A stretch of DNA of 64,000 nt from CAITSH01 sp025356665 (GTDB lineage: Bacteria > Pseudomonadota > Gammaproteobacteria > Burkholderiales > SG8-39), in NCBI GenBank assembly GCA_025356665.1, contig JANXRV010000019.1:204283-268282 (forward strand). The letters run 5' to 3'. The translations under genes were made by a program, and so were the position numbers. Below, in pieces: positions 50,299 through 58,363 of the stretch; positions within the stretch are counted from its first letter, which is position 1; the number at the start of each line of letters is the position of its first letter. Below the pieces are notes generated by a model. That model was given only the letters and a program-made list of their open reading frames with translations, ran no database searches and was not told the origin of the DNA.

Positions 50299-52353
50299 AT
50301 GGCTGCGTCAGACGCGCGCTACAAGCTGGGCATAGATATCGGCGGCACCTTCACCGACCTGACATTGATCGATGCCGACAGCCAGGACATCCACACCCAC
50401 AAGGTGCCGAGCACGCCCGACTCCCCCTCGCGCGCAGTAGCGCGTGGCATCAGTGAATTAATGGCGCGCATCGGCTCCACACCGGCGGCCATTGGCGGCT
50501 TCGTTCACGGCACCACCATCGCACTGAACGCGCTGCTCGAGTATCGCGGCGCCAGGGTCGCACTGATCGTCAGCAAGGGCAACCGCGACATTCTCGAGAT
50601 CGCGCGCCTGGTCAAGCACGACACCTTCAACCTGCGCGCGCCGGCGCCGCCGGACCTGCTGCCACGACGCCATGTGATCGAGGCGAACGAACGCACCGAC
50701 CGCAGCGGTCAGGAAATCACGCCGCTCGATGTGGCCGGCCTGGAAAACTCGCTCGCCGCACTAAAGGACCAGGACATCGCCAGCCTGGCTGTGTGCTTCC
50801 TGAACTCCTATGTCGCACCGGAGCACGAGCGGCAAGCCAAGGCCGTGATCGAAAAACTTTTCCCCGGCAAACACGTGTCGCTGTCCACCGAGCTGTGGCC
50901 GGAAATCCGCGAATACGAGCGCGCCATGGTCGCCGTGCTCAACGCCTACGTGCAACCGGTGCTGTCAAAGTATGTCCGCGCGCTGCAAAAAGATACCGCC
51001 GCCATCGGCATGAGCACCAAGCTCTACATCACCCAGTCCAACGGCGGCGTGATGTCGGCATCCACCGCAGAGGACAAGCCGGTGCGCACGCTGCTGTCCG
51101 GCCCCGCATCGGGCGTGGTCGGCGCCGCCTACATCGCACGCCTGGTCGGCGTGAAAGAGGCGGTGACGATAGACATCGGCGGCACCAGCGCCGACGTGTC
51201 GCTGATCCGCGACGGCGAGCCGGCGCACTCGACCGAGGCCTGGGTCGGCGCCTATCCGGTGGTGATGCCCTCTGTCGACGTGTTCGCGGTCGGTGCCGGT
51301 GGCGGCTCCATCGCCTGGTTCGACCCGATCGGCCTGCTCAAGGTCGGCCCGAAGAGCGCCGGCGCCATGCCCGGCCCCGCCGCCTACGGCAACGGCAACA
51401 TTGAACCGACAGTAACCGACGCCTACATCGTCTGCGGCTACCTCAACCCGGAGAACTTCCTCGGCGGCGCGATGAAACTCGACCGCAAGCTGGCCGAGGC
51501 GGCGGTGGGCACGATTGCCGAACGGCTCAAGGTCAGCCTTGAAGAGGCGGCCGAGGCCATCCTGAAAATCGCCACCTCCAACATGACCACGGCGCTGCTG
51601 CCTATGATGACCAAGCGCGGCGTCGACCCGCGCGATTTCGCACTCATTCCCTTTGGCGGTGCCGGCGCGACCCACGCCTGCCTGCTCGCCGAGGAAATCA
51701 TCATTCCGCGCATTGTCGTGCCGCCCAACCCCGGCACCACCTGCGCCCTGGGCGCCGCCATCGCCGACGTCAAGAACGACTACATCAAGAGCCTGCGTGG
51801 CGACCTCGCCAAGACGCCCGCCGAAGCAATCCGCGCCGGCTTTGCCGAACTGGAGACCTCGGGTCGCGCCTGGCTTGCCGCCGAGAATCCAGTCATCGAC
51901 ACGACCGTCGTGCGCTTCTCGGTCGATGCGCGCTACTACGGCCAGGCCTTCGACATCGAGGTCGACCTGCCCGGTGATGCCGCAAGCCTCACGGCGGACG
52001 CCATCGCCGCGTGCTTCCACGACACCTACGAGCAGCTCTATCGCAACAGCGACCGCAAGGCGCGCATCGACCTGGTCAACCTGCGCGTGCGCATCGCCGG
52101 CAAGACACGCGAGCTCTCGCTCAAGCGCCTCGCCAAGGGCGACGGCAAACCGCTGGCCAAGGGCTCGCGCAAGATCTGGTACGGTGGCAGGCATCACGAA
52201 GCCAAGCTCTACGCCCGCGCACAATTCGGCGCCGGCGACCGCATCGACGGTCCGGCCGTTGTCGAGCAGATCGACACCACGACTGTCGTTGCGCCCGGCT
52301 TTGTTGCAGAGACTGACGAGTTCGGCGTACTAACCCTGACAAGAAAGGGATAA
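50299..52353 (+). CDS. hyuA: Hydantoinase A/oxoprolinase family protein
   Basis: A 684-residue protein with the ASKHA-like opening YKLGIDIGGTFTDLTLIDAD, then HGTTIALNALLEYRGARVAL and VTIDIGGTSADVSLIRDG. The C-terminal GGAGATHACLLAEEIIIPRI closes the nucleotide-binding half. These mark the HyuA group, whose members (N-methylhydantoinase A, 5-oxoprolinase, acetone carboxylase beta) use ATP to hydrolyse or carboxylate small cyclic amides or ketones. It pairs with the HyuB gene 79 bases downstream. Substrate unknown. Confidence 0.92.
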   Translation: MAASDARYKLGIDIGGTFTDLTLIDADSQDIHTHKVPSTPDSPSRAVARGISELMARIGSTPAAIGGFVHGTTIALNALLEYRGARVALIVSKGNRDILEIARLVKHDTFNLRAPAPPDLLPRRHVIEANERTDRSGQEITPLDVAGLENSLAALKDQDIASLAVCFLNSYVAPEHERQAKAVIEKLFPGKHVSLSTELWPEIREYERAMVAVLNAYVQPVLSKYVRALQKDTAAIGMSTKLYITQSNGGVMSASTAEDKPVRTLLSGPASGVVGAAYIARLVGVKEAVTIDIGGTSADVSLIRDGEPAHSTEAWVGAYPVVMPSVDVFAVGAGGGSIAWFDPIGLLKVGPKSAGAMPGPAAYGNGNIEPTVTDAYIVCGYLNPENFLGGAMKLDRKLAEAAVGTIAERLKVSLEEAAEAILKIATSNMTTALLPMMTKRGVDPRDFALIPFGGAGATHACLLAEEIIIPRIVVPPNPGTTCALGAAIADVKNDYIKSLRGDLAKTPAEAIRAGFAELETSGRAWLAAENPVIDTTVVRFSVDARYYGQAFDIEVDLPGDAASLTADAIAACFHDTYEQLYRNSDRKARIDLVNLRVRIAGKTRELSLKRLAKGDGKPLAKGSRKIWYGGRHHEAKLYARAQFGAGDRIDGPAVVEQIDTTTVVAPGFVAETDEFGVLTLTRKG

Positions 52354-52432
52354 GCATGAGCTGCCACCAGGCTGATCTTCCCCTTCCCCTTGAACTGAAG
52401 AGCCGGGATGGGCAGAACCACAGGAGCGAGAC

Positions 52433-54460
52433 ATGAACACCAATCCAATCGTGCTTGAAATGCTGATGCAGCGTTTTCGTTCCGTGGCCGAGGAAATGGG
52501 CTACTCGGTGCAACGCACCGGCTACACCGCCTTCGTCAACGAAACCGCCGACCTGGGTGTCGCCCTGGTGACACCCAAGGGCGAAATATTCGGCTACCCC
52601 AAGGGCATAGGCATCACCACCTTCATCAACCTCGATATGTCAGACGCCTTCAAAGCGTTTGATCATTACGATGAAGGCGACATCGTCATCACCAACGACC
52701 CCTATAGCTCCGGCGCGATGTCCTCGCACCTGCCGGACGTGAATGTCTTTCGTCCGGTGTTCCACCAAGGCAAGCTGGTTTGCTTCACCTTCGCCTATGT
52801 GCACTCCACCGACGTTGGCGGCAACGTCGCCGGCAGCCTCACGCCCTCCAATTACGAGGTGTTCCAGGAAGGCATACGCATCCCGCCGCTCAAGCTCTAC
52901 AAGAAAGACGAGCTCAACGAAGACATCTTCCGGCTGATCATGAACAACGTGCGCGTGCCGGCCGACAACTGGGGCGACCTACGCGCCATGGTCACCGCGC
53001 TGCGGGTGGGCGAGCGGCGCGTGCACGAACTGATCGAACGCTACGGCCTGGTTGATTTCCTGTCGTCCATGGACGATTGCCTCGCCTACAGCGAGGCGCG
53101 CGCCAGGGCGCTCATCAAGAAAATTCCCGAAGGCACCTACCGCTTTCACGACTACCTTGACGACGATGTGACGAGCGAGATTCCGGTGCGCCTGGCGGTG
53201 GCGGTAACGATCAAGGGTGATTCCATCCACATGGATTTCACCGGCACGGATCCGCAGCTAAAGTCCGCGTTCAACCTGCACAGCGCCGGAAAGCCGCATC
53301 CCTGGCTGATCTATAAGCTGATGTCGGTGTTCATGACGATGGAACCGGACATGCCCTTCAACTCGGGTATGATGCGCCCGGTGTCGGTGACCGCCCCCGA
53401 GGGCTCGGTGGTCAACTGCGTTTTCCCCGCCGCCATCGGCCTTCGCACCACCATGGGCGTGCGCCTGCAAGACGCCGTCATGGGCGCGCTTGCACAGGCC
53501 CTGCCCGACTTTGTGCCGGCGGCCGGCTCGGGCACCATCGTGCCCGTCGTGTTCGCCGAGCCCAGCCCTAGCGGTCGCGGCGTCGAGGTCAACGTATTGG
53601 AGCCGCTCTCGGGCGGCACCGGCGGCTGCTCCCAGGCCGACGGCCTGCATGCGCGTGACGTGGTCGACATCGCCAATATGCGCAACAACCCACTCGAAGC
53701 GGTTGAGAGCAAATCCTCGGCCCGCGTGCATCAATACGGCCTGCGTCCCGATTCGGGCGGCCCGGGCAAGTTCCGCGGCGGCTGTGGCGTCGTGTTCGAG
53801 TTCGAGGTGCTGGCGCCCGATTGCGTCATCATCGCGCGGGGAATGGAACGCCTGCGCTTTCAGCCCTGGGGCCTGCTCGGCGGTTGTGGCGGCGCAAACG
53901 GCCAGATAGAAGTCAAACGTACCGGCGCCGACCAGTTCGAGGTCGTCTCAAAGGCCGACGCCATCCGCGCCACTATCGGTGATGTGATTCGACTTTCCAC
54001 CGCAGGCGGGGGCGGCTACGGCGAGGCATTCGAGCGCGATCCGCAACGCGTGCTCGACGATGTCTTGAACGGCTTTGTCAGCATCGCCGGAGCCCGGAGC
54101 GATTACGGCGTGGTCATTAACAATGGCCAGCTTGACAGCGCCGCGACCGCCAAGGCGCGACAAGGCCACCAACCGCTGGTTCACGCCGGCCTGCACACGC
54201 TGGGTACGGCGCGCGAGAAATATGAACAGGTCTGGACCCCCGCCGTGGCCAAGGCCCTCATCGACATCCTGTTCGCGCTGCCCCAACCGATGCGCTATGA
54301 AGTGCGCGGACGGCTGTGGCGTGCCATGGAAAAGCGTCGTAACGAAAGCCAATCAACCGATACGGCCGCGCTCGCCGCACTCTGGGTCGAGCTCAAGAAG
54401 CACATGGAAAAAAGCCTGATGCGCATGGATGCGCCCAAACCACAGGCTAAAGCCGCATGA
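52433..54460 (+). CDS. hyuB: Hydantoinase B/oxoprolinase family protein
   Basis: A 675-residue partner protein with LEMLMQRFRSVAEEMGYSVQ, GDIVITNDPYSSGAMSSHLPD and VHSTDVGGNVAGS, then MRPVSVTAPEGSVVNCVFPA and GGTGGCSQADGLHARD. The phrase DVGGNVAGS is a hallmark of HyuB proteins. The long form is normal. It overlaps the racemase-like gene by four bases and is therefore part of one transcript with it. Confidence 0.92.
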   Translation: MNTNPIVLEMLMQRFRSVAEEMGYSVQRTGYTAFVNETADLGVALVTPKGEIFGYPKGIGITTFINLDMSDAFKAFDHYDEGDIVITNDPYSSGAMSSHLPDVNVFRPVFHQGKLVCFTFAYVHSTDVGGNVAGSLTPSNYEVFQEGIRIPPLKLYKKDELNEDIFRLIMNNVRVPADNWGDLRAMVTALRVGERRVHELIERYGLVDFLSSMDDCLAYSEARARALIKKIPEGTYRFHDYLDDDVTSEIPVRLAVAVTIKGDSIHMDFTGTDPQLKSAFNLHSAGKPHPWLIYKLMSVFMTMEPDMPFNSGMMRPVSVTAPEGSVVNCVFPAAIGLRTTMGVRLQDAVMGALAQALPDFVPAAGSGTIVPVVFAEPSPSGRGVEVNVLEPLSGGTGGCSQADGLHARDVVDIANMRNNPLEAVESKSSARVHQYGLRPDSGGPGKFRGGCGVVFEFEVLAPDCVIIARGMERLRFQPWGLLGGCGGANGQIEVKRTGADQFEVVSKADAIRATIGDVIRLSTAGGGGYGEAFERDPQRVLDDVLNGFVSIAGARSDYGVVINNGQLDSAATAKARQGHQPLVHAGLHTLGTAREKYEQVWTPAVAKALIDILFALPQPMRYEVRGRLWRAMEKRRNESQSTDTAALAALWVELKKHMEKSLMRMDAPKPQAKAA

Positions 54461-55179
54461 GTGCCATCAATTACGGCACGCGCGCCAAACTGGGCATGTT
54501 GCTGCCCTCGGGTAACCAGGCCGCCGAACCACAGTTCCACGCCATGCTGCCGGCCGGGGTGTCACTGCACACCACGCGACTAAAGCTGACCGGCAGTTCG
54601 GAGAAGGACCTGCTGGCCATGACCGAGCGCGTTGAGGAGGCGGCCGAACTTGCCGCCGACGCCGGCGCCGACCTGCTGGTGTTTCACTGCACCGCAGTTT
54701 CCACCTTCAGCGTGGAGCTTGAGCAATCGATCAAACAGCGCGTGGCAAAGGCCAGTGGCAAGCCGGTCACCGCCACCTCGGAGGCTATCGTCGCGGCGCT
54801 GCGCGCAGTCGGCGCCAAAAAAATTGTCATGCTCTCGCCCTACATCGAGGCGATCAACCAGCGCGAAGCCGTGTACTTCAAGGCCGCCGGTTTCGAGATT
54901 CTCGACTGGGCCGGGCTTGACTGCCCGGATGCCAATGCCATGATGGCGGTGACGCCGGAGAAATGGCGCGAGTTCACCCTTGCCCACCGCCACGCCGACG
55001 CCGACGCCTATCTCATCAGCTGCACCACGGTGCGTTCGGCCGATGTCGCCGAAGAACTGGAAGCGGCGCTGGGCCGCCCGGTGGTCACCAGCAATACGGC
55101 GGCGGTCTGGCATTGCCTGCGCACCATGGGCATCCCCGACCGTGTGCAGGGATTCGGCCAATTGTTATCGCAACACTGA
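54457..55179 (+). CDS. Asp/Glu racemase superfamily, maleate isomerase-like
   Basis: A 240-residue protein with the two catalytic Cys of the superfamily: Cys78 (LVFHCTAVST) and Cys189 (YLISCTTVRSADV), close to the Cys76/Cys194 spacing known in maleate isomerase. The opening KLGMLLPSGNQAAEPQFHAM has the Asn-containing substrate loop. Members include maleate cis-trans isomerase, arylmalonate decarboxylase and Asp/Glu/hydantoin racemases. Coupled to hyuB, so it may process the hydantoinase product or substrate. Which reaction is open. Confidence 0.87.
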   Translation: MSAINYGTRAKLGMLLPSGNQAAEPQFHAMLPAGVSLHTTRLKLTGSSEKDLLAMTERVEEAAELAADAGADLLVFHCTAVSTFSVELEQSIKQRVAKASGKPVTATSEAIVAALRAVGAKKIVMLSPYIEAINQREAVYFKAAGFEILDWAGLDCPDANAMMAVTPEKWREFTLAHRHADADAYLISCTTVRSADVAEELEAALGRPVVTSNTAAVWHCLRTMGIPDRVQGFGQLLSQH

Positions 55180-55182
55180 GAG

Positions 55183-55229
55183 GCGATCGCCTGAAAACCC
55201 AAGCTTGGCGCGGGTTTTCAGGTGATCGC
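55183..55229. repeat. Best dispersed palindrome copy
   Basis: GCGATCGCCTGAAAACCC (55183–55200) and GGGTTTTCAGGTGATCGC (55212–55229) form an 18-bp stem with one mismatch; the 11-base loop reads AAGCTTGGCGC. It begins 3 bases after the isomerase-like stop. Confidence 0.8.
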
Positions 55230-55278
55230 GCAGAAAAAAATCGGGCGAAAAGTCCGGCAGTATCTTTAATGAACAACG

Positions 55279-55312
55279 TTAATCAACAACATTAATCAAC
55301 ACAATTAATCAA
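55279..55312. repeat. TTAATCAA microrepeats with 13-base period
   Basis: TTAATCAA starts at 55279, 55292 and 55305, an exact 13-base period, immediately upstream of AAGGAGG and the Bug start codon. Confidence 0.75.
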
Positions 55313-55326
55313 TATAAGGAGGCCGT

Positions 55327-56295
55327 ATGAAAGCGTATTTTCTGAGACTTGTTGCTGTTGCCCTGCTGGGCCTGGGCGTCGCGTTTGGCGCCTTCGCGCA
55401 GTCCTTCCCGAGCAAACCGATACGGATGATTGTGCCCTTCCCGCCCGGCGGACCGGCGGACATTCTGGCGCGGGTACTGGCGCAAAAAATGAGCGAGGGC
55501 TTCGGCCAGCAAGTCATTGTGGACAACCGTCCCGGCGCCAACACCATCATCGGCGCCGACCTCGCCGCCAAAGCGGCACCCGACGGCTACACCATACTCA
55601 TGGCCATCGACTCCACGCTGAGCATGAACCCGGCGCTCTACACCAAACTGCCCTACGACCCACTCAAGGATTTCGAACCGGTGTCGCTGATTGCGATTGT
55701 GCCCGCGATGCTGGTGGCCAACCTCAATGCCCCCTTCAACACCGTGCCCGAGCTTATCGCCTACGCCAAGGCCAATCCAGGCAAGGTGATGTTCGGATCG
55801 GGCACCATCGCCATGCAACTTGCCGGGGAACTCTTCAACAATATGACCGGCACGAAAATGCAGAACGTCCCCTACAAGGGCGGCAACACCACCATCACGG
55901 CACTGATGGGCGGCGAGGTGCCGGTTATTTTTGAAGGTATCTCGACCGCGCTGCCCAACTGGAAGTCCGGCAAGGTCAAGGCACTTGGCGCGATGGGCGC
56001 AAAACGCCTACGGCAGGCACCCGAGCTCGCGACCGTGGCAGAATCGGGCGTTCCGGGCTACGAAGCCCAGGTGTGGCAGAGCATCGTCGTGCCGGCTGGT
56101 ACGCCGCGTGACATCGTCGCAAAACTCAACACAGAGATCGTGCGCGTCATGCGCCTGCCCGAAACCAGCGAACGCCTGAGCGCAGCGGGCATCGAACCGG
56201 TTGGCAGCAGCGCCGAGGAGCTTGGCAGTTTCATGCGTTCCGAGACCCTCAAGTGGGGCAAGATCATCAAGGAAATCGGCTTGAAAATTGAATAA
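55327..56295 (+). CDS. Bug-family (TctC) solute-binding protein
   Basis: A 322-residue binding protein. The signal peptide ends near FGAFAQ. Then come SFPSKPIRMIVPFPPGGPAD, VDNRPGANTIIGADLAAKAA, PDGYTILMAIDSTLSMNPAL, QNVPYKGGNTTITALMGGEV and VPAGTPRDIVAKLNTEI. AAGGAGG lies 5 bases before the ATG. The next gene is a clear tandem duplicate, with shared GANTIIGA and AIDSTL stretches. Orphan Bug between the hydantoinase and ThDP-enzyme genes. Confidence 0.93.
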   Translation: MKAYFLRLVAVALLGLGVAFGAFAQSFPSKPIRMIVPFPPGGPADILARVLAQKMSEGFGQQVIVDNRPGANTIIGADLAAKAAPDGYTILMAIDSTLSMNPALYTKLPYDPLKDFEPVSLIAIVPAMLVANLNAPFNTVPELIAYAKANPGKVMFGSGTIAMQLAGELFNNMTGTKMQNVPYKGGNTTITALMGGEVPVIFEGISTALPNWKSGKVKALGAMGAKRLRQAPELATVAESGVPGYEAQVWQSIVVPAGTPRDIVAKLNTEIVRVMRLPETSERLSAAGIEPVGSSAEELGSFMRSETLKWGKIIKEIGLKIE

Positions 56296-56329
56296 GACAA
56301 TACCGATAAAAACATCAAGGAGAACCAAC

Positions 56330-57316
56330 ATGAACACAGTATTACGCGCAGCCCTCGTTGCGCTCGCACTTTGCAGCCAGGCCGGCCAATTCAGCCAGGC
56401 ATGGGCACAGGGAGCTGCGAGCTTCCCCAACAAACCCATTCGCATCATTGTTCCCTTCCCGCCCGGCGGTCCTTCCGACGTGCAGGCGCGGCTGATCGGA
56501 CAAAAAATGTCCGAAAACTGGGGCCAGCAAGTCATCATCGACAACCGGCCCGGTGCCAACACCATCATCGGCGCCGAAGCGGTGGCCAAAGCGGCGCCGG
56601 ACGGCTACACGCTGCTGGTGGCCATAGACTCAACACTGGTCATGAACCAGACCCTGTACGCCAAGCTGCCCTACGATCCGATCCGCGACTTTGCCCCCAT
56701 CACCACCACCGCCTTGTCCCACATCATCCTGGTGACCGATGCCGCGACAGGGCCAAAGACGGTGCAGGAACTGCTGCAAATGGCCAAGGCCAATCCGGGC
56801 AAAGTCAATTTCGGCTCCGGTACCATCACCACGCAATTGGGCGGCGAACTGCTCAAACGCGCGGCCGGCGTGAACATGACCTACGTGCCCTACAAGGGAA
56901 GCCCGGGCACCGTGCAAGGCCTGCTCTCTGGCGATGTCAATTTCATCCTTGACGGCGTGACCTCCAGCGGACCGCATATCAAAAGCGGCAAATTCCGGGT
57001 GCTGGCAACCGCGGGAACACGGACCATCAGCACGCTGCCCGATTTGCCCAAGGTGAGCGACCTGCCTGGCATGGCCGGCTTTGACGTCACCGTCTGGCTT
57101 GGCATGGTTGCGCCTGCGGGCACCCCGGCCGACATCGTTGCCAAGCTGAACACGGAAATCGTGCGCATCCTCGGCCTGCCCGATGTCAAAGAGAAATTCG
57201 TTGCCGCCGGCCTTGACCCGATGTCCAACACGCCATCGGAATTCGCCGCCTACATCCGCAAGGAGTCGGAGCGCTGGGGCAAGGTCATCAAGGACACCGG
57301 CATTCGCCTGGATTAA
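56330..57316 (+). CDS. Bug-family (TctC) solute-binding protein, tandem duplicate
   Basis: A 328-residue binding protein. Signal peptide MNTVLRAALVALALCSQAG to about WAQG; then SFPNKPIRIIVPFPPGGPSDVQARLI, DNRPGANTIIGAEAVAKAAPDGYTLL, TYVPYKGSPGTVQGLLSGDV and APAGTPADIVAKLNTEIVRI. I chose ATG 56330 because AAGGAG lies 6 bases upstream; an upstream in-frame ATG at 56288 overlaps the previous gene. It is a diverged copy of its neighbour, probably with a related ligand. Confidence 0.92.
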   Translation: MNTVLRAALVALALCSQAGQFSQAWAQGAASFPNKPIRIIVPFPPGGPSDVQARLIGQKMSENWGQQVIIDNRPGANTIIGAEAVAKAAPDGYTLLVAIDSTLVMNQTLYAKLPYDPIRDFAPITTTALSHIILVTDAATGPKTVQELLQMAKANPGKVNFGSGTITTQLGGELLKRAAGVNMTYVPYKGSPGTVQGLLSGDVNFILDGVTSSGPHIKSGKFRVLATAGTRTISTLPDLPKVSDLPGMAGFDVTVWLGMVAPAGTPADIVAKLNTEIVRILGLPDVKEKFVAAGLDPMSNTPSEFAAYIRKESERWGKVIKDTGIRLD

Positions 57317-57355
57317 AGCCAGCCCCCCCGTCCACAGAAGTCATTAAAGCCCACC

Positions 57356-58267
57356 ATGCCAACCCTCACCGCGCTTGAAGTCGGTACCGTATCGCGCACC
57401 TTCTTCGCCGCACCGCTGTGGGTCGGCATGGAACACGGTTTTTTCCGCGATGAAGGCATTGAGGTCAAACTGAGCATCTTCGGCAATGCGTCGCAGGTCG
57501 AACCCCTCGTCTCGGGCCAGATGCACATCGCACTCGCTTCACCGGAGGTGGTGCTGCAAAACGCATCTCAGGGCGGGCCCCTGCGCTTTCTTGCCGGCAA
57601 CGCCGGCAAGATGTCACATTTTTTTATCGCCCAAGCGCGCTTCAAACGCATCGAGGATCTGCGCGGGGCGACCATAGGCATTCTCAACATGGTCGAGGGC
57701 ACTTTCTTCCAGTTGCAGGAAATCATGGCCCGCCACGGCCTGAAATATCCGGACGACTACAAGGTCAAGGAAACCGGCGGCGCCCCGCCGCGGCACAAGG
57801 CTTTGGTCGAAGGCGGCATCGATGCCGGATTGCAGTCCATTCCGTGGGTCTATCTGGAAGAAGATGCGGGGTTTTCCAACCTGTGCGATGTGGCCGATTA
57901 CGTCCCCGACTGGCAGTTCACCACGCTCAACGTCAGCCGCGACTGGGCCGCGCTACACCGCGATAGCGTCATCGGATTCCTGCGCGCCATGATCAAAAGC
58001 ACCGCGTGGCTGCATGACAACCGCGCCGGCACCGCTGAACTGGTGGCGCGGGAAATGCACATGTCGCAAGCGCACGCAAAACGCGGCTGGGATTACTACA
58101 CCAGTCGCGGCGTGCTGGCGTGCGACCTGTCACTTAACCTGCGCGGCCTGGAAGAGGTCATCAAGACGCAGATTGCAGCCGGGTTGCTGCCGCAAGACAG
58201 CGCCATTGACACCGCCGCTTACATCGAGCCGGCTTACCTTGCGCAAGCAAGGACTGGCACGGTTTGA
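57356..58267 (+). CDS. NMT1/THI5-like binding-fold protein without signal peptide
   Basis: A 303-residue protein with ALEVGTVSRTFFAAPLWVGMEHGFFRDEGIEVKL and VSGQMHIALASPEVVLQNA, then HGLKYPDDYKVKETGGAPPR and GGIDAGLQSIPWVYL. This is the NMT1/SsuA-type periplasmic-binding fold. There is no signal peptide: the family core begins at residue ~6, and no start codon exists in frame between it and the previous stop. It therefore seems to be cytoplasmic, with no ABC permease or ATPase beside it. It could bind or act on a metabolite; an enzymatic role is not excluded. Confidence 0.8.
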   Translation: MPTLTALEVGTVSRTFFAAPLWVGMEHGFFRDEGIEVKLSIFGNASQVEPLVSGQMHIALASPEVVLQNASQGGPLRFLAGNAGKMSHFFIAQARFKRIEDLRGATIGILNMVEGTFFQLQEIMARHGLKYPDDYKVKETGGAPPRHKALVEGGIDAGLQSIPWVYLEEDAGFSNLCDVADYVPDWQFTTLNVSRDWAALHRDSVIGFLRAMIKSTAWLHDNRAGTAELVAREMHMSQAHAKRGWDYYTSRGVLACDLSLNLRGLEEVIKTQIAAGLLPQDSAIDTAAYIEPAYLAQARTGTV

Positions 58268-58269
58268 TC

Positions 58270-58309
58270 TCATTACTTTCATTATCACTTTCATTACTTT
58301 CATTACAAT
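58270..58309. repeat. TCATTACTT microrepeats
   Basis: TCATTACTT (58270), TCATTATCACTT (58279), TCATTACTT (58291) and TCATTACAA (58300) lie in tandem between the NMT1-like stop and the ThDP-enzyme start. Confidence 0.75.
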
Positions 58310-58363
58310 TCGACCATCACGCATCCCACCGCCGTCTCTTTACTTAATCGCACTGGAGCACAC

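Noticed and set aside
50965..52224. Open frame of 419 codons opposite hyuA
   Set aside because: Antisense to the well-supported HyuA; Gly/Ala/Val-rich translation without recognisable motifs.
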